Below, piece after piece: positions 8,986 through 17,081 of a stretch of DNA of 64,000 nt. Source of the DNA: Rhodospirillaceae bacterium (GTDB taxonomy: Bacteria; Pseudomonadota; Alphaproteobacteria; UBA6615). The stretch spans positions 1-64,000 of the forward strand of contig JABIVD010000015.1 of NCBI GenBank assembly GCA_018667335.1, in the 5' to 3' direction. The notes beneath the pieces were generated by a model, which saw only the letters and a list, made by a program, of their open reading frames with translations, was not told the origin of the DNA and made no database searches. The position numbers were made by a program, and so were the translations under genes. Each line of letters opens with the position of its first letter. Within the stretch, counting starts at the first letter, position 1.

Positions 8986-9591
8986 CTAAATTCTGGTCGA
9001 CAGCCAGATCGCGGCGCGCGAACCCGCCTTGATGAATTCCGACATCACCCGATAGCCCGGCGTCTGCTCCGCATCATGGGCGAGCCCGGTTTCCTTGTGC
9101 TCGATCTCGTCGGCGCGGAACTCGTCGATTAAGTCGCGCAGCTCCGCCTCATCCTCACCGAGCTGTTCGGACTGATGGGCGTAATGCTCCTGGATGACAT
9201 CCTCGACCGCGACCGTGCAGGCCATGGCTGCCTTCTCGCCCATCGCCGCCGTCGCCGCGCCGAGCGCGAATCCCGCCGCGTTCCAGACCGGCGACAGCAA
9301 GGTCGGCCGGACGCGCCGTTCGACGATCAGCGCGTCGAACGCCGCGAGATGTTTCTTTTCCTGTTCGGCCATGTGCCGGATGGTGTCGCCGACGGGATGT
9401 TTGCCGAGGACCGCGAGCTGGCCCGCGTAGATCCGTGCCGCGCCGAGCTCTCCGGCATGGTCGACCCGTATCATCCGCTCGACCAGGGTCTCACGGTCTG
9501 GGTCGCCCGGCAGGCGACCCTCTCCGGTTTGCTTGGCACCTGTTTGCTTCGGGCCGGTTCGTTCGGGACGCCTGGAGTTTGAATCGCTCAT
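8986..9591 (-). CDS. coq7: Demethoxyubiquinone hydroxylase
   Basis: The 201-residue product hydroxylates demethoxyubiquinone in ubiquinone synthesis. Its carboxylate-bridged di-iron ligands are visible: DHAGELGAARIYAGQ, EQEKKHLAAF, EDVIQEHYAHQ and DEIEHKETG, in a four-helix arrangement. The N-terminal 25 residues are a low-complexity Arg/Lys/Gly/Thr-rich tail. The ATG at 9591 overlaps the dsbB stop as ATGA, indicating translational coupling to dsbB. Coq7 is typical of ubiquinone-using alpha- and gammaproteobacteria. Confidence 0.95.
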   Translation of the reverse strand: MSDSNSRRPERTGPKQTGAKQTGEGRLPGDPDRETLVERMIRVDHAGELGAARIYAGQLAVLGKHPVGDTIRHMAEQEKKHLAAFDALIVERRVRPTLLSPVWNAAGFALGAATAAMGEKAAMACTVAVEDVIQEHYAHQSEQLGEDEAELRDLIDEFRADEIEHKETGLAHDAEQTPGYRVMSEFIKAGSRAAIWLSTRI

Positions 9592-10118
9592 GCCGCTTTC
9601 CGCCAAAATCCCTGTGCCGCCCACGCGGACGCCGCCGCGAGGAATACGGAGATGATCAGATTATAGCCTGCCATCGAAATTCCGAAGAGGGACCATGCCA
9701 CGTCGTCGCAACGGACCAGCGGCGTGGCGAAGAGTTTCGCGTTCAGCTCCTCGATGGACATGTTGGGATCGTGCACACCGCCGCCGCAGGTGGAAATCCC
9801 CTCCCACCAATGTTGCTCGACCCCGACATGGAACCCGGCGATGCCGGCACCGGCCAGAAACACGAGGCCACTGATCGCGGCAAAGATCGCCAATCCGCCC
9901 GGGGCCAGCCGGCGGCCGGCCAGAACGGCCAGGCCCGCGAAGACGATGACGATCCAGTAGGGCCAGCGCTGATACAGACAGAGCGGGCAGGGTTGCAGGC
10001 CGCCGAACAGCTGGAAGCTCCACGCGCCGCCCAGCATGGCGACGCTGGCCGCCAGGGTGAGCGCCGGCCATACGGCGGCGCGCCGGGCGAGTGTGGTGTG
10101 AATGTCGGTGGGTGCCAT
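9588..10118 (-). CDS. dsbB: DsbB-family disulfide bond formation protein
   Basis: The 176-residue membrane protein has four hydrophobic helices. The first redox cysteine pair lies in PCPLCLYQRWPYW after helix 1, and the second pair (Cys of STCGGGVHD and Cys of LVRCDDVAW) lies in the periplasmic loop before helix 4. DsbB passes electrons from DsbA to the quinone pool. It is upstream of and overlaps coq7, a quinone synthesis gene, so the pair joins quinone-dependent functions. Confidence 0.9.
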   Translation of the reverse strand: MAPTDIHTTLARRAAVWPALTLAASVAMLGGAWSFQLFGGLQPCPLCLYQRWPYWIVIVFAGLAVLAGRRLAPGGLAIFAAISGLVFLAGAGIAGFHVGVEQHWWEGISTCGGGVHDPNMSIEELNAKLFATPLVRCDDVAWSLFGISMAGYNLIISVFLAAASAWAAQGFWRKAA

Positions 10119-10141
10119 GAGCGGGATATGGGCTGCGGTTG

Positions 10142-10723
10142 CTAGAAGACGAACTTGATCAGCACGAACCCGCCGATCAGCAGGATGATGAAGGCGAGCG
10201 CCACCCAGCCCAGATAGCGTTCGACGAAGGCGCGGATCGGCGGCCCGAAATACCAGATCAGGCCGGCGACCAGGAAGAAGCGCAGGCCCCGCGCCGCAGC
10301 CGAGGTGATGCCGAAGACGACCGGGTCGAGCTGGGTCACGCCGCTGGCGATGGTCACCACCTTATAGGGGAATGGGGTCACGCCGAAGGTGAAGACGATC
10401 CAGGCGCCGAATTCGTTGTATTTCTCGGTGAAGCTCGCGAAGGCGTGCTCCATGCCATAGAAGGCGATGACCGGTTCACCGACGGACTCAAACAAAGTCA
10501 GGCCGATGAGATACCCGAAATATCCCCCGAGTACGGAGGCGACGGTGCAGATGGCAGCCAGCCGCCAGGCCTGGTTGCGTGCCGCCAGGATCATCGGGAT
10601 CAGCAGAATATCGGGCGGGATCGGGAAAAAAGAGCTCTCGACGAACGCGACCGCAGCCAACGCCCAGACGGCGTGGCGTGACGCGCCGAGGCGCATGGTC
10701 CAGTCATAGAGGCCTTGCAGCAT
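10142..10723 (-). CDS. VTT-domain (DedA/YqaA-type) inner membrane protein
   Basis: The 193-residue product has several hydrophobic segments with the VTT-domain features: the re-entrant FVESSFFPIPPDILLIPMIL near the N-terminus, a glycine-rich GGYFGYLIG segment, and a later re-entrant region around FGVTPFPYKVVTIASGV. These proteins act as transporters or scramblases for polyprenyl phosphates or lipids. The start at 10723 (MLQGLYDW) follows a GGGAG site. It is 24 bases upstream of dsbB on the same strand. Confidence 0.85.
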   Translation of the reverse strand: MLQGLYDWTMRLGASRHAVWALAAVAFVESSFFPIPPDILLIPMILAARNQAWRLAAICTVASVLGGYFGYLIGLTLFESVGEPVIAFYGMEHAFASFTEKYNEFGAWIVFTFGVTPFPYKVVTIASGVTQLDPVVFGITSAAARGLRFFLVAGLIWYFGPPIRAFVERYLGWVALAFIILLIGGFVLIKFVF

Positions 10724-10828
10724 GCCATCCGTCTCCCGGTCGCCAGGGTATTTGCACTGGCTTCGAGCGGCCTCGTAACAGTACGCCGTGCGCCTGTCTA
10801 TGCCGGTTGGCAGGAGCGTCAACGTCGA

Positions 10829-11107
10829 TCAGCGGCGCTTGATTTGGCGCAGATAGACGACCGTGCCGTCGGCACGTACATCGGCCACCCACAATCCGGT
10901 GTGGGTATAGGTCGCGTCATGGACCGGGCCGCCGATCACCTTGGGGGAAGCGCCCGGCGTGTCACCGACGCCCGCGAAATCATAATCGGGGCCAGTTGCA
11001 AGCGCGCGCGGTGCATTCGGCCAGATCGTCAGGATCCCCAGAAACACAGCCCAGACAGCAATCAGCCCGGCTGCTTTGCGGCGGTAATTCAGCATCATCT
11101 GTCTCAC
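10829..11107 (-). CDS. Small membrane-anchored hypothetical protein
   Basis: The 92-residue product has one N-terminal hydrophobic segment (about residues 12-31, ending PRALA), which is either a signal peptide or an anchor. A short soluble beta-rich part follows (THTGLWVADVRADGTVVYLRQIKRR). I do not recognise the family. The alternative start MMLNYRR lies three codons in. It is about 100 bases upstream of the VTT gene on the same strand. Confidence 0.5.
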   Translation of the reverse strand: MRQMMLNYRRKAAGLIAVWAVFLGILTIWPNAPRALATGPDYDFAGVGDTPGASPKVIGGPVHDATYTHTGLWVADVRADGTVVYLRQIKRR

Positions 11108-11214
11108 CTATCTTCTCCTCGTGTTTTGCGTCTGGACCATAGGTAGGGGGTCATGCGACGGACGGAAGTGACGCCGGTCACAGGGTGGCGCTTTGCCTTC
11201 CCTGTTCGGGGTGG

Positions 11215-11244
11215 TTGACCTGTTGCGGTCCGGGGACTTATGGA
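11215..11244 (+). promoter_or_regulatory. Promoter of the tRNA-Leu gene
   Basis: TTGACC (11215-11220) is followed after 17 or 18 bases by TTATGG/TATGGA (11238-11244), placing transcription initiation just before the tRNA 5' end at 11256. Position relative to a certain RNA gene supports it. Confidence 0.6.
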
Positions 11245-11255
11245 AAGGGCACGGT

Positions 11256-11342
11256 GCCCCTGTGGCGGAATTGGTAGACGCGGCAGACTCAAAATCTGTT
11301 TCTCGCAAGGGAGTGGGAGTTCAAGTCTCCCCGGGGGCACCA
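11256..11342 (+). tRNA. tRNA-Leu (anticodon CAA)
   Basis: An 87-base class II tRNA. The acceptor arms GCCCCTG (11256-11262) and CGGGGGC (11332-11338) pair with one G-U, the D-arm contains GGCGGAATTGGTAGACGC, and the anticodon stem CAGA/TCTG closes the loop CTCAAAA, giving anticodon CAA (reads UUG). A long variable arm (CTCGCAAGGGAG) and a T-loop with TTCAAGT follow. The 3' CCA is encoded (11340-11342). The long variable arm is expected for tRNA-Leu. Confidence 0.97.
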
Positions 11343-11371
11343 CCTGAATCAGATCGCCTGGGGAGGACGAT

Positions 11372-12190
11372 ATGCCGGTCATCGTACGGGAAGATGAAAC
11401 CACCGCCATTGCGCAGGATGGGTGCGAGGTCACTAGGTTGTTGACCGCCGACGTCATTGGCAATGACCAGATCGAGCTGGATCATGTCGCGGTTTCGGGG
11501 GGCAGTACGCTTTCGGTCGCGCTGGACGCAAACATGATCGGCTGGCTGCAGGTGCTCGAGGGTGCCGGCTCCCTCGACGACAACGCGCTCGACACGAAAC
11601 ACATCACCTATCTGCCGTTTGGTTTTACCGGCGCGTTCCGGGCGGGAGACGCGGACACGCGCATCCTGTTTGCGCGGGTGCCTGATGCCGCACGGTTTGA
11701 CGAGAACATCGCCGACATGCCGGGTGAGCTGGTCCATGTGGACTGGACCCGCGAGCCGGTGCTGCAGTCCGAGCATGACGCGCGCAAGCGGATCTATATG
11801 GCCACGCCGGGGCTGGCGAACACCAAGGCCTTCAAGGGCGAGATGATTTCCTATCCCCCGGGCACGGCGGCGCCCGAGCATCACCATGTGGGCGCGGAGC
11901 ATTTCCAGTATGTGGTGGCCGGCGAGGGCACCGCCATGCTGGACGGCACGGCGCACCGGCTGTGCGCGGGCGACGTGCTCTACAACTACCAGCACGAGCC
12001 CCACGCCTTCATCAACGAGACCGACAGTGATTTCGTGTTCGTCGAATTCTTCGTGCCAGGCCCGTGCGAGACCGTGTGGTCGCCGGGTGCCAATCTGTGT
12101 GCGTGGCTGCCGACCGGGGTCGACAGCGACGGGCGCAAACCCGCCCGCGAGATCGGCTATCACGTGCACGGCCAGGACGGCGGCATTTAG
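11372..12190 (+). CDS. Two-domain cupin protein of unknown function
   Basis: The 272-residue protein is a bicupin. The N-terminal half has a degenerate cupin barrel (WLQVLEGAGSLDDN), and the C-terminal half has the metal-binding cupin motif APEHHHVGAEHFQYVVAGEG plus the second motif GDVLYNYQHEPHAF with its histidine. Bicupins include ureidoglycine aminohydrolases and ring-cleaving dioxygenases; which of these, if either, applies cannot be told. The start follows GGGGAGG closely and is 29 bases after the tRNA. A cox operon follows downstream on the same strand. Confidence 0.75.
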   Translation: MPVIVREDETTAIAQDGCEVTRLLTADVIGNDQIELDHVAVSGGSTLSVALDANMIGWLQVLEGAGSLDDNALDTKHITYLPFGFTGAFRAGDADTRILFARVPDAARFDENIADMPGELVHVDWTREPVLQSEHDARKRIYMATPGLANTKAFKGEMISYPPGTAAPEHHHVGAEHFQYVVAGEGTAMLDGTAHRLCAGDVLYNYQHEPHAFINETDSDFVFVEFFVPGPCETVWSPGANLCAWLPTGVDSDGRKPAREIGYHVHGQDGGI

Positions 12191-12319
12191 CCGGAACCAC
12201 CGGTTGTTACTCAACAAGCCGCCGGTTGCGATTCCACAATAAGAAAATTACTGTGTGGGCCTGAGATGAGGGCGCGCCAAGAACGCCCCGTACAGATGCG
12301 ATGTGGGACGGGGAGTCCG

Positions 12320-12937
12320 ATGCAGTTAGAGAATAGTTTTACGGTGCCTGCGCCGCCGGACGTCGCGTGGGCCGTCCTGCTGGATGTGCCGCGGATCGCG
12401 CCGTGCATGCCGGGTGCGGAGCTGACGGAGACCGTCGGCGAGCGGACCTACAAGGGTAATGCCAAGCTGCGGGTCGGGCCGGTGTCGCTGACGTTTTCGG
12501 GCGAAGCGGAAATCACCGAGATCGACGAGGCGAACCGCACAGCCACCGTGCAGGCCAAGGGCAATGACACGAAGGGCCGTGGTGCCGCGGAAGCGCGCGT
12601 GGTGTTCAAGCTGGTTGCCGACGGCGATGCCAGCCGGGTGGACATCACCAGCGACATCGACCTGACGGGAACGATTGCCCAGTACGGCCGCGCCTCGGGG
12701 CTGATCGACGCGATCGCCGGACAGATCATTTCCGACTTTGCGAAGAACCTCGAGGCCGAGATCGGATTGGCCGGCGACGCTGTCGCCGACGCTGAAACGC
12801 CCGATCGTCCGACAGCGGCGCCTGCGCAAGCGGCACCCGCAACTGTCACGCCGGCCGACAACAGCATCTCGGGCATCAGCCTGTTTTTTCGCGCCCTGTG
12901 GTCGATGATCCGCGGCGTATTCGGCGGTAAGGCATAA
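12320..12937 (+). CDS. coxG: CoxG-like SRPBCC protein (carbon monoxide dehydrogenase subunit G family)
   Basis: The 205-residue protein matches the CoxG/START-like family: MQLENSFTVPAPPDVAW at the N-terminus, then ARVCMPG-like region APCMPGAEL and the beta-rich SRPBCC barrel. An Ala/Pro/Thr-rich linker leads to a C-terminal hydrophobic segment (about residues 185-200) that could anchor it to the membrane. CoxG is thought to recruit CO dehydrogenase-type enzymes to the membrane or carry quinone. The start at 12320 follows GGGGAG; upstream in-frame starts lack a site. It is the first gene of coxGMSL. Confidence 0.88.
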   Translation: MQLENSFTVPAPPDVAWAVLLDVPRIAPCMPGAELTETVGERTYKGNAKLRVGPVSLTFSGEAEITEIDEANRTATVQAKGNDTKGRGAAEARVVFKLVADGDASRVDITSDIDLTGTIAQYGRASGLIDAIAGQIISDFAKNLEAEIGLAGDAVADAETPDRPTAAPAQAAPATVTPADNSISGISLFFRALWSMIRGVFGGKA

Positions 12938-12979
12938 CGACATGCACAACGATTTGAACACTTATCTGGAGGCGACCCG

Positions 12980-13858
12980 ATGAAACCGGCGCCATTCACC
13001 TATCACGACCCGACCACGGCAGATGAGGCCGTGGCCCTGCTCGCCACCCATGAAGACGCCAAGATATTGGCCGGCGGCCAGTCCCTCATGCCGATGCTGA
13101 ACATGCGCTTCGTCGTGCCCGACCATGTGGTCGATCTGAACCGGATCGATGGCATCGCCGGCGTTCGCGACACGGGCGACAGCATCGAGATCGGCGCGAT
13201 GACCCGCCAGCGCGACTTGATGCGCGACGGTGTGATCGCCGCCAAGGCGCCGATCATTCCCGCGGCGCTGCACTGGGTCGGGCATTTCCAGACCCGGAAT
13301 CGGGGGACCATCGGCGGCAGCCTGTGTCATCTCGATCCCGCCGCCGAGCTGCCGTGCCTGATGGCCTTGTATGACGCCGAACTAACGGTCCAGGGACCGG
13401 ATGGGGCGCGCAAGGTGTCGTTCGCCGAATGGCCGCTCGCCTACATGCTGCCGTCCATCGGTCCCGATGAACTCTTGACCAGCGTGTCCGTTCCCCATTG
13501 GGGTGGTAATACCGGCCATGGCTTCGTCGAATTTTCCCGCCGGCATGGCGACTTTGCGATCGTTGCTGCGGGCGCCCTGCTGACGGTTGAAGGTGGGAAG
13601 ATCACCCGCGCGGCGATCTCGATCGGCGGCGCGGATGTGCGTCCGATCCGACTGACCGACGCCGAGACGGCGCTGGTTGGTGCCGCACCCGACGCCGCTG
13701 AGAACAAGGGGGCCTTCAAGGCCGCGGCGGAGATTGCACGCGGCATCGAGGCCATGTCCGACGCCTATGTGTCGTCCGCCTACCGCCAGCGTCTGGCCGC
13801 AACCCTCGTCGAGCGAGCCTTATCCGCCGCCGCCAAAAACCTTAACGGGAGTGCCTGA
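12980..13858 (+). CDS. coxM: Molybdenum hydroxylase FAD-binding medium subunit (CoxM-type)
   Basis: The 292-residue subunit of a xanthine-dehydrogenase-family enzyme binds FAD through AGGQSLMPMLNMR and the TIGGSLCHLDPAAEL segment, and ends with the CO_deh_flav_C domain. It passes electrons from the iron-sulfur subunit to the acceptor. A GGAGG site precedes the ATG, and coxS starts two bases after its stop, so the operon is tightly packed. Confidence 0.93.
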   Translation: MKPAPFTYHDPTTADEAVALLATHEDAKILAGGQSLMPMLNMRFVVPDHVVDLNRIDGIAGVRDTGDSIEIGAMTRQRDLMRDGVIAAKAPIIPAALHWVGHFQTRNRGTIGGSLCHLDPAAELPCLMALYDAELTVQGPDGARKVSFAEWPLAYMLPSIGPDELLTSVSVPHWGGNTGHGFVEFSRRHGDFAIVAAGALLTVEGGKITRAAISIGGADVRPIRLTDAETALVGAAPDAAENKGAFKAAAEIARGIEAMSDAYVSSAYRQRLAATLVERALSAAAKNLNGSA

Positions 13859-13860
13859 TC

Positions 13861-14346
13861 ATGGCCGATACCCGCGATATCGAGTTGACAGTGAACGGCG
13901 AAAGCCACGCTGCGAATGTTGAAACCCGCACCAGCCTTGGTGATTTCCTGCGCCATGGCCTGGGTCTGACCGGCACGCATATGGGCTGTGAACACGGCGT
14001 ATGTGGTGCCTGCACGGTGATGGTCGATGGCGAAGCGGTGCGCTCCTGCCTGATGCTGGCCGTTCAGGCCAACGGGCAAGAGGTCACCACCGTTGAAGGG
14101 TTGGCCGAAGATGATGGCACCCTGAACGCGTTGCAGGCGGCCTTCTGGAAACATCATGGTCTGCAGTGCGGCTTTTGTACTCCGGGAATGCTGACCTCGT
14201 TGACAGCCTTCCTGCGGGACAATCCCGATCCGAGCGAACGGGACGTCCGCGAAGCCATCTCGGGAAATATCTGCCGGTGCACCGGCTATCAGGGCATCGT
14301 CGATGCGGCACTGGATGCCGCCAAGACCATGCAGAAGGGGAGCTAG
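13861..14346 (+). CDS. coxS: Molybdenum hydroxylase [2Fe-2S] small subunit (CoxS-type)
   Basis: The 161-residue protein carries two [2Fe-2S] clusters. The plant-ferredoxin-like site is GCEHGVCGACTVMVDG, and the second site is CGFCTPGML with NICRCTGYQGIVDA. It relays electrons from the molybdenum centre to FAD. GGGAG precedes the start. Base composition here and in coxL is lower in GC than in coxM (61-62% against about 70% in the lines I counted). Confidence 0.95.
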   Translation: MADTRDIELTVNGESHAANVETRTSLGDFLRHGLGLTGTHMGCEHGVCGACTVMVDGEAVRSCLMLAVQANGQEVTTVEGLAEDDGTLNALQAAFWKHHGLQCGFCTPGMLTSLTAFLRDNPDPSERDVREAISGNICRCTGYQGIVDAALDAAKTMQKGS

Positions 14347-14350
14347 AACC

Positions 14351-16690
14351 ATGGCTGTTCGTTACCTGGGCGCAGAAGTCCAACGCATGGAAGATCCCCG
14401 GCTGCTGACCGGTCACGGTCGGTATGTTGATGACATCACTATGGAAGGCATGCTCCACGCGGCCTTTCTGCGTGCGCCGATGGCCCATGCGAAGATTCGT
14501 TCGATTGACGCATCCCGCGCGACGGCGCTGCCGGGGGTGCATCGTGTGATCGCCCATGCCGACCTGGGTGCGAAATACAGCCACAGGATGAATCAGCTTT
14601 ATCCGGCACCGGTGATTGAGCAGGACAAGACCCAGTATCCGCTGGCGAAGGATGAAGTCTGTTATGTGGGCGAGGCCGTGGCCGTTGTGGTGGCGGATAG
14701 CCGCGCCATTGCCGAGGATGCGCTCGCGCTCATTGACGTGGATTACGAGGCACTTCCGGCCGTTGTGAACATTCGCACGGCGCTTGATGACGATGCACCG
14801 CTGGCCCATGCCGATACAACATCGAACCTGATGGGCAAGATGCGTTCGAGCTTTGGTGACATCGAGGATTCATTTGCGAAAGCCGATCACGTGTTTTCAG
14901 CTGCTTTCATGCAACATCGTGGTGGTTGCCATTCCATGGAGACGCGCGGTGTCATCGCCCGGGACGATCCCTGGGGTGATGGGCTGACCCTCTGGACGTC
15001 GGCTCAATCGCCCTATCTTATCCGTCGCGCTCTGGCCACCTGGTTGGATGAATCCGAAGAGCGTGTTCGCGTTATCGCGCCGGATGTCGGCGGCGGTTTC
15101 GGCCCGAAGGCCGGATTTTATCCCGAAGAAGTCGCGATATCTCTGGCGGCGCGACTAATGAAGTGTCCGGTCAAGTGGATTGAGGATCGCAGGGAGCATT
15201 TTGTCTCCACGACGACCCAGCGTGATCAGCATTGGGACCTGGAGGTCGCCTGCACGGCCGAAGGGAAAATTCTCGGACTGCGCGGGAAGGTGACCCATGA
15301 AAATGGTGCCTACGTTCCCTACGGCATTCTGTTGCCAAACAGCTCCCTCACGCCCCTGCCGGGTGCCTATTCCATTCCGGCCATCGACGTGAGTGTGGAT
15401 ATCGTATTCACCAACACGGTTCCGAATTCGCCGGTGCGTGGTGCGGGTCGTCCGTGCGGGATTTATGCCGTTGAACGCATGGTTCAAGTGGTCTCGCGCG
15501 AGTTGGGCATCGATCCGGCCGAAGTGCGCCGTCGGAATTATGTTCGCTCGGACCAGATGCCATATGAAACCGGCGCCAAGCTTCGCGGTGGCGCCCCGTG
15601 CATCTACGACAGCGGTGACTACGAGGCCCTGCTCGAAAAGGCACTGGAACTTTCTGACTACAGCAGTTTCAAGGAACGGCAGGCCGCTGCCCGTGCCGAG
15701 GGCCGCTATCTGGGCATTGGGGTTTCCTCATGTATCGAGGATACCGGCATGGGTCCTTATGAGGGCACGACCGTTCGGGTCGAGTCTTCGGGCAAGGTTG
15801 CCGTTCGCACCGGTGCCGCGAGTCAGGGTCAGGGACATCACACGATGATCGCAATGATCGTCGCGGGAAATCTTGGTGTGAAGCCGGAAGATATTCTGTT
15901 TGAGTCTGCGGACACCGCGAAGTTCTCCCATGGCATTGGCACAATCGGTAGTCGCGTGGCGGCAAATGTTGGTCCGTCAGCCCACGACGCCGCGTTCCAG
16001 GTTCGCGAAAAGGCTTTGAAGCTGGCCGCCGAAGTTCTGGAGGCCTCGGAAGCCGATCTGGATATCGAGGACGGTGTGGTCCGTGTGAACGGGGCGCCCG
16101 ATCTGTCCATATCGTTAGGGGAATTGGCCGTTCAGCTGACGCCGATGTCTGCGATGCGGGTCCCGACGGGCTTTGATCCGGTGCTTGAAGCCACCTCCTT
16201 TGATGGCTCCAGTGGGTCTCCGATTGCCTGTGGCTCGAATGTGGCTGAAGTCGAGGTCGACCCGGGCACCGGCGAAGTGAAGGTGCTGCGCTATTCGGTC
16301 GCCCATGACTGCGGTGTGATGATCAACCCGATGGTCGTGCGCGGTCAGATCGTTGGTGGTGTGGTTCATGGGATCGGCAACGCGTTGTTCGAACGCATGA
16401 TCTATGACGATCAAGGTCAGCCGTTGACGATGAACTACGGTGAGTACCTGCTGCCGTTGGCCAGTGAGATGCCGCGGGTGGATATCACCCATATGGAAAC
16501 ACCGTCACCCCTCAACTCTCTTGGTGTGAAAGGTGCGGGCGAGGGCGGCACCATCCCCGCGGCCGCCGCAATCGTGGCGGCGATCGAGAATGCGCTCACG
16601 GATTTTGGCGTGGTGATCGACTACTACCCGGTCGACCCGCAGATGCTGACTGAGCTGATCGACGCCGGCGCGGCGCAAGCCGCCGAATAA
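14351..16690 (+). CDS. coxL: Molybdenum hydroxylase large subunit (CoxL-type, form II)
   Basis: The 779-residue catalytic subunit binds the molybdopterin-cytosine-dinucleotide cofactor. The N-terminal region (RMEDPRLLTGHGRYVDDI) and the C-terminal active-site glutamate motif GVKGAGEGGTIPAAAAI are as in the family. The active-site loop reads SPVRGAGRPCG, i.e. the form II RGAGR type, not the CSFR loop of true CO dehydrogenase, so its substrate is unknown and CO oxidation is unlikely. The start 14351 follows GGGGAG. Codon choice favours GGT, GTT and CTT more than neighbours. No coxD/E/F maturation genes are adjacent. Confidence 0.92.
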   Translation: MAVRYLGAEVQRMEDPRLLTGHGRYVDDITMEGMLHAAFLRAPMAHAKIRSIDASRATALPGVHRVIAHADLGAKYSHRMNQLYPAPVIEQDKTQYPLAKDEVCYVGEAVAVVVADSRAIAEDALALIDVDYEALPAVVNIRTALDDDAPLAHADTTSNLMGKMRSSFGDIEDSFAKADHVFSAAFMQHRGGCHSMETRGVIARDDPWGDGLTLWTSAQSPYLIRRALATWLDESEERVRVIAPDVGGGFGPKAGFYPEEVAISLAARLMKCPVKWIEDRREHFVSTTTQRDQHWDLEVACTAEGKILGLRGKVTHENGAYVPYGILLPNSSLTPLPGAYSIPAIDVSVDIVFTNTVPNSPVRGAGRPCGIYAVERMVQVVSRELGIDPAEVRRRNYVRSDQMPYETGAKLRGGAPCIYDSGDYEALLEKALELSDYSSFKERQAAARAEGRYLGIGVSSCIEDTGMGPYEGTTVRVESSGKVAVRTGAASQGQGHHTMIAMIVAGNLGVKPEDILFESADTAKFSHGIGTIGSRVAANVGPSAHDAAFQVREKALKLAAEVLEASEADLDIEDGVVRVNGAPDLSISLGELAVQLTPMSAMRVPTGFDPVLEATSFDGSSGSPIACGSNVAEVEVDPGTGEVKVLRYSVAHDCGVMINPMVVRGQIVGGVVHGIGNALFERMIYDDQGQPLTMNYGEYLLPLASEMPRVDITHMETPSPLNSLGVKGAGEGGTIPAAAAIVAAIENALTDFGVVIDYYPVDPQMLTELIDAGAAQAAE

Positions 16691-16747
16691 AGGCTGCGGC
16701 GCAAGCCGCCGAATAAAGGCTGCGGCGCAAGCCGCCGAGTGGGCTCT
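16670..16747 (+). repeat. Tandem repeat of a 26-base unit over the coxL stop codon
   Basis: Two identical 26-base copies (16670-16695 and 16696-16721) and a third that diverges near its end (16722-16747) contain the coxL stop and sequence after it. Each copy holds gcggc-gcaa-gccgc, able to form a small hairpin. The duplication starts inside the last codons of coxL (Ala-Ala-Gln-Ala-Ala-Glu-stop), so the protein itself is unaffected. Confidence 0.9.
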
Positions 16748-17039
16748 AGCTCTCGTCGTCGTCGAGATTCTCGACCAGCGCGCGCACCGCGTCGCCGATC
16801 GGATTGCCGTGCTGGTCGTCATCCTTGTCCCGGAAGGCGGCCGCATGCTCGAAATATCCGGAGATCGCGTCATAGACATGCCGGTGGTGCCGCATGGTGC
16901 GGGCCAGGGCGGCGTCGGCGCGAAACTGGTCGGCGATGGCACGCACCGTGGCCGTGTCCAGGCCCTGTGCCTTGTCGAGAAATTGCTGCAGGTCACGCAC
17001 CGCGCGGTCGACCGCATCCTCATTGTCCTGTTTCGGCAT
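16746..17039 (-). CDS. Hypothetical acidic helical protein
   Basis: The 97-residue cytoplasmic protein is almost entirely helical and rich in Asp, Ala and Arg. It has DAVDRAVRDLQQFLDKAQGL near the start and an acidic C-terminus (ENLDDDES). No conserved family comes to mind. It lies downstream of the AI-2E-type exporter on the same strand, with 42 bases between, and its stop lies at the edge of the tandem repeat. Confidence 0.5.
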   Translation of the reverse strand: MPKQDNEDAVDRAVRDLQQFLDKAQGLDTATVRAIADQFRADAALARTMRHHRHVYDAISGYFEHAAAFRDKDDDQHGNPIGDAVRALVENLDDDES

Positions 17040-17081
17040 TCCGGCCTCCGTGTTGCACGTGCCCAGGAATAGGCGTTGGGC

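Noticed and set aside
12320-16690. Aerobic carbon monoxide dehydrogenase
   Set aside because: The large subunit lacks the CSFR loop of true CO dehydrogenases and reads RGAGR; no maturation genes are adjacent.
16670-16747. CRISPR-like array
   Set aside because: The units are direct contiguous duplications without spacers, and no cas gene is present.
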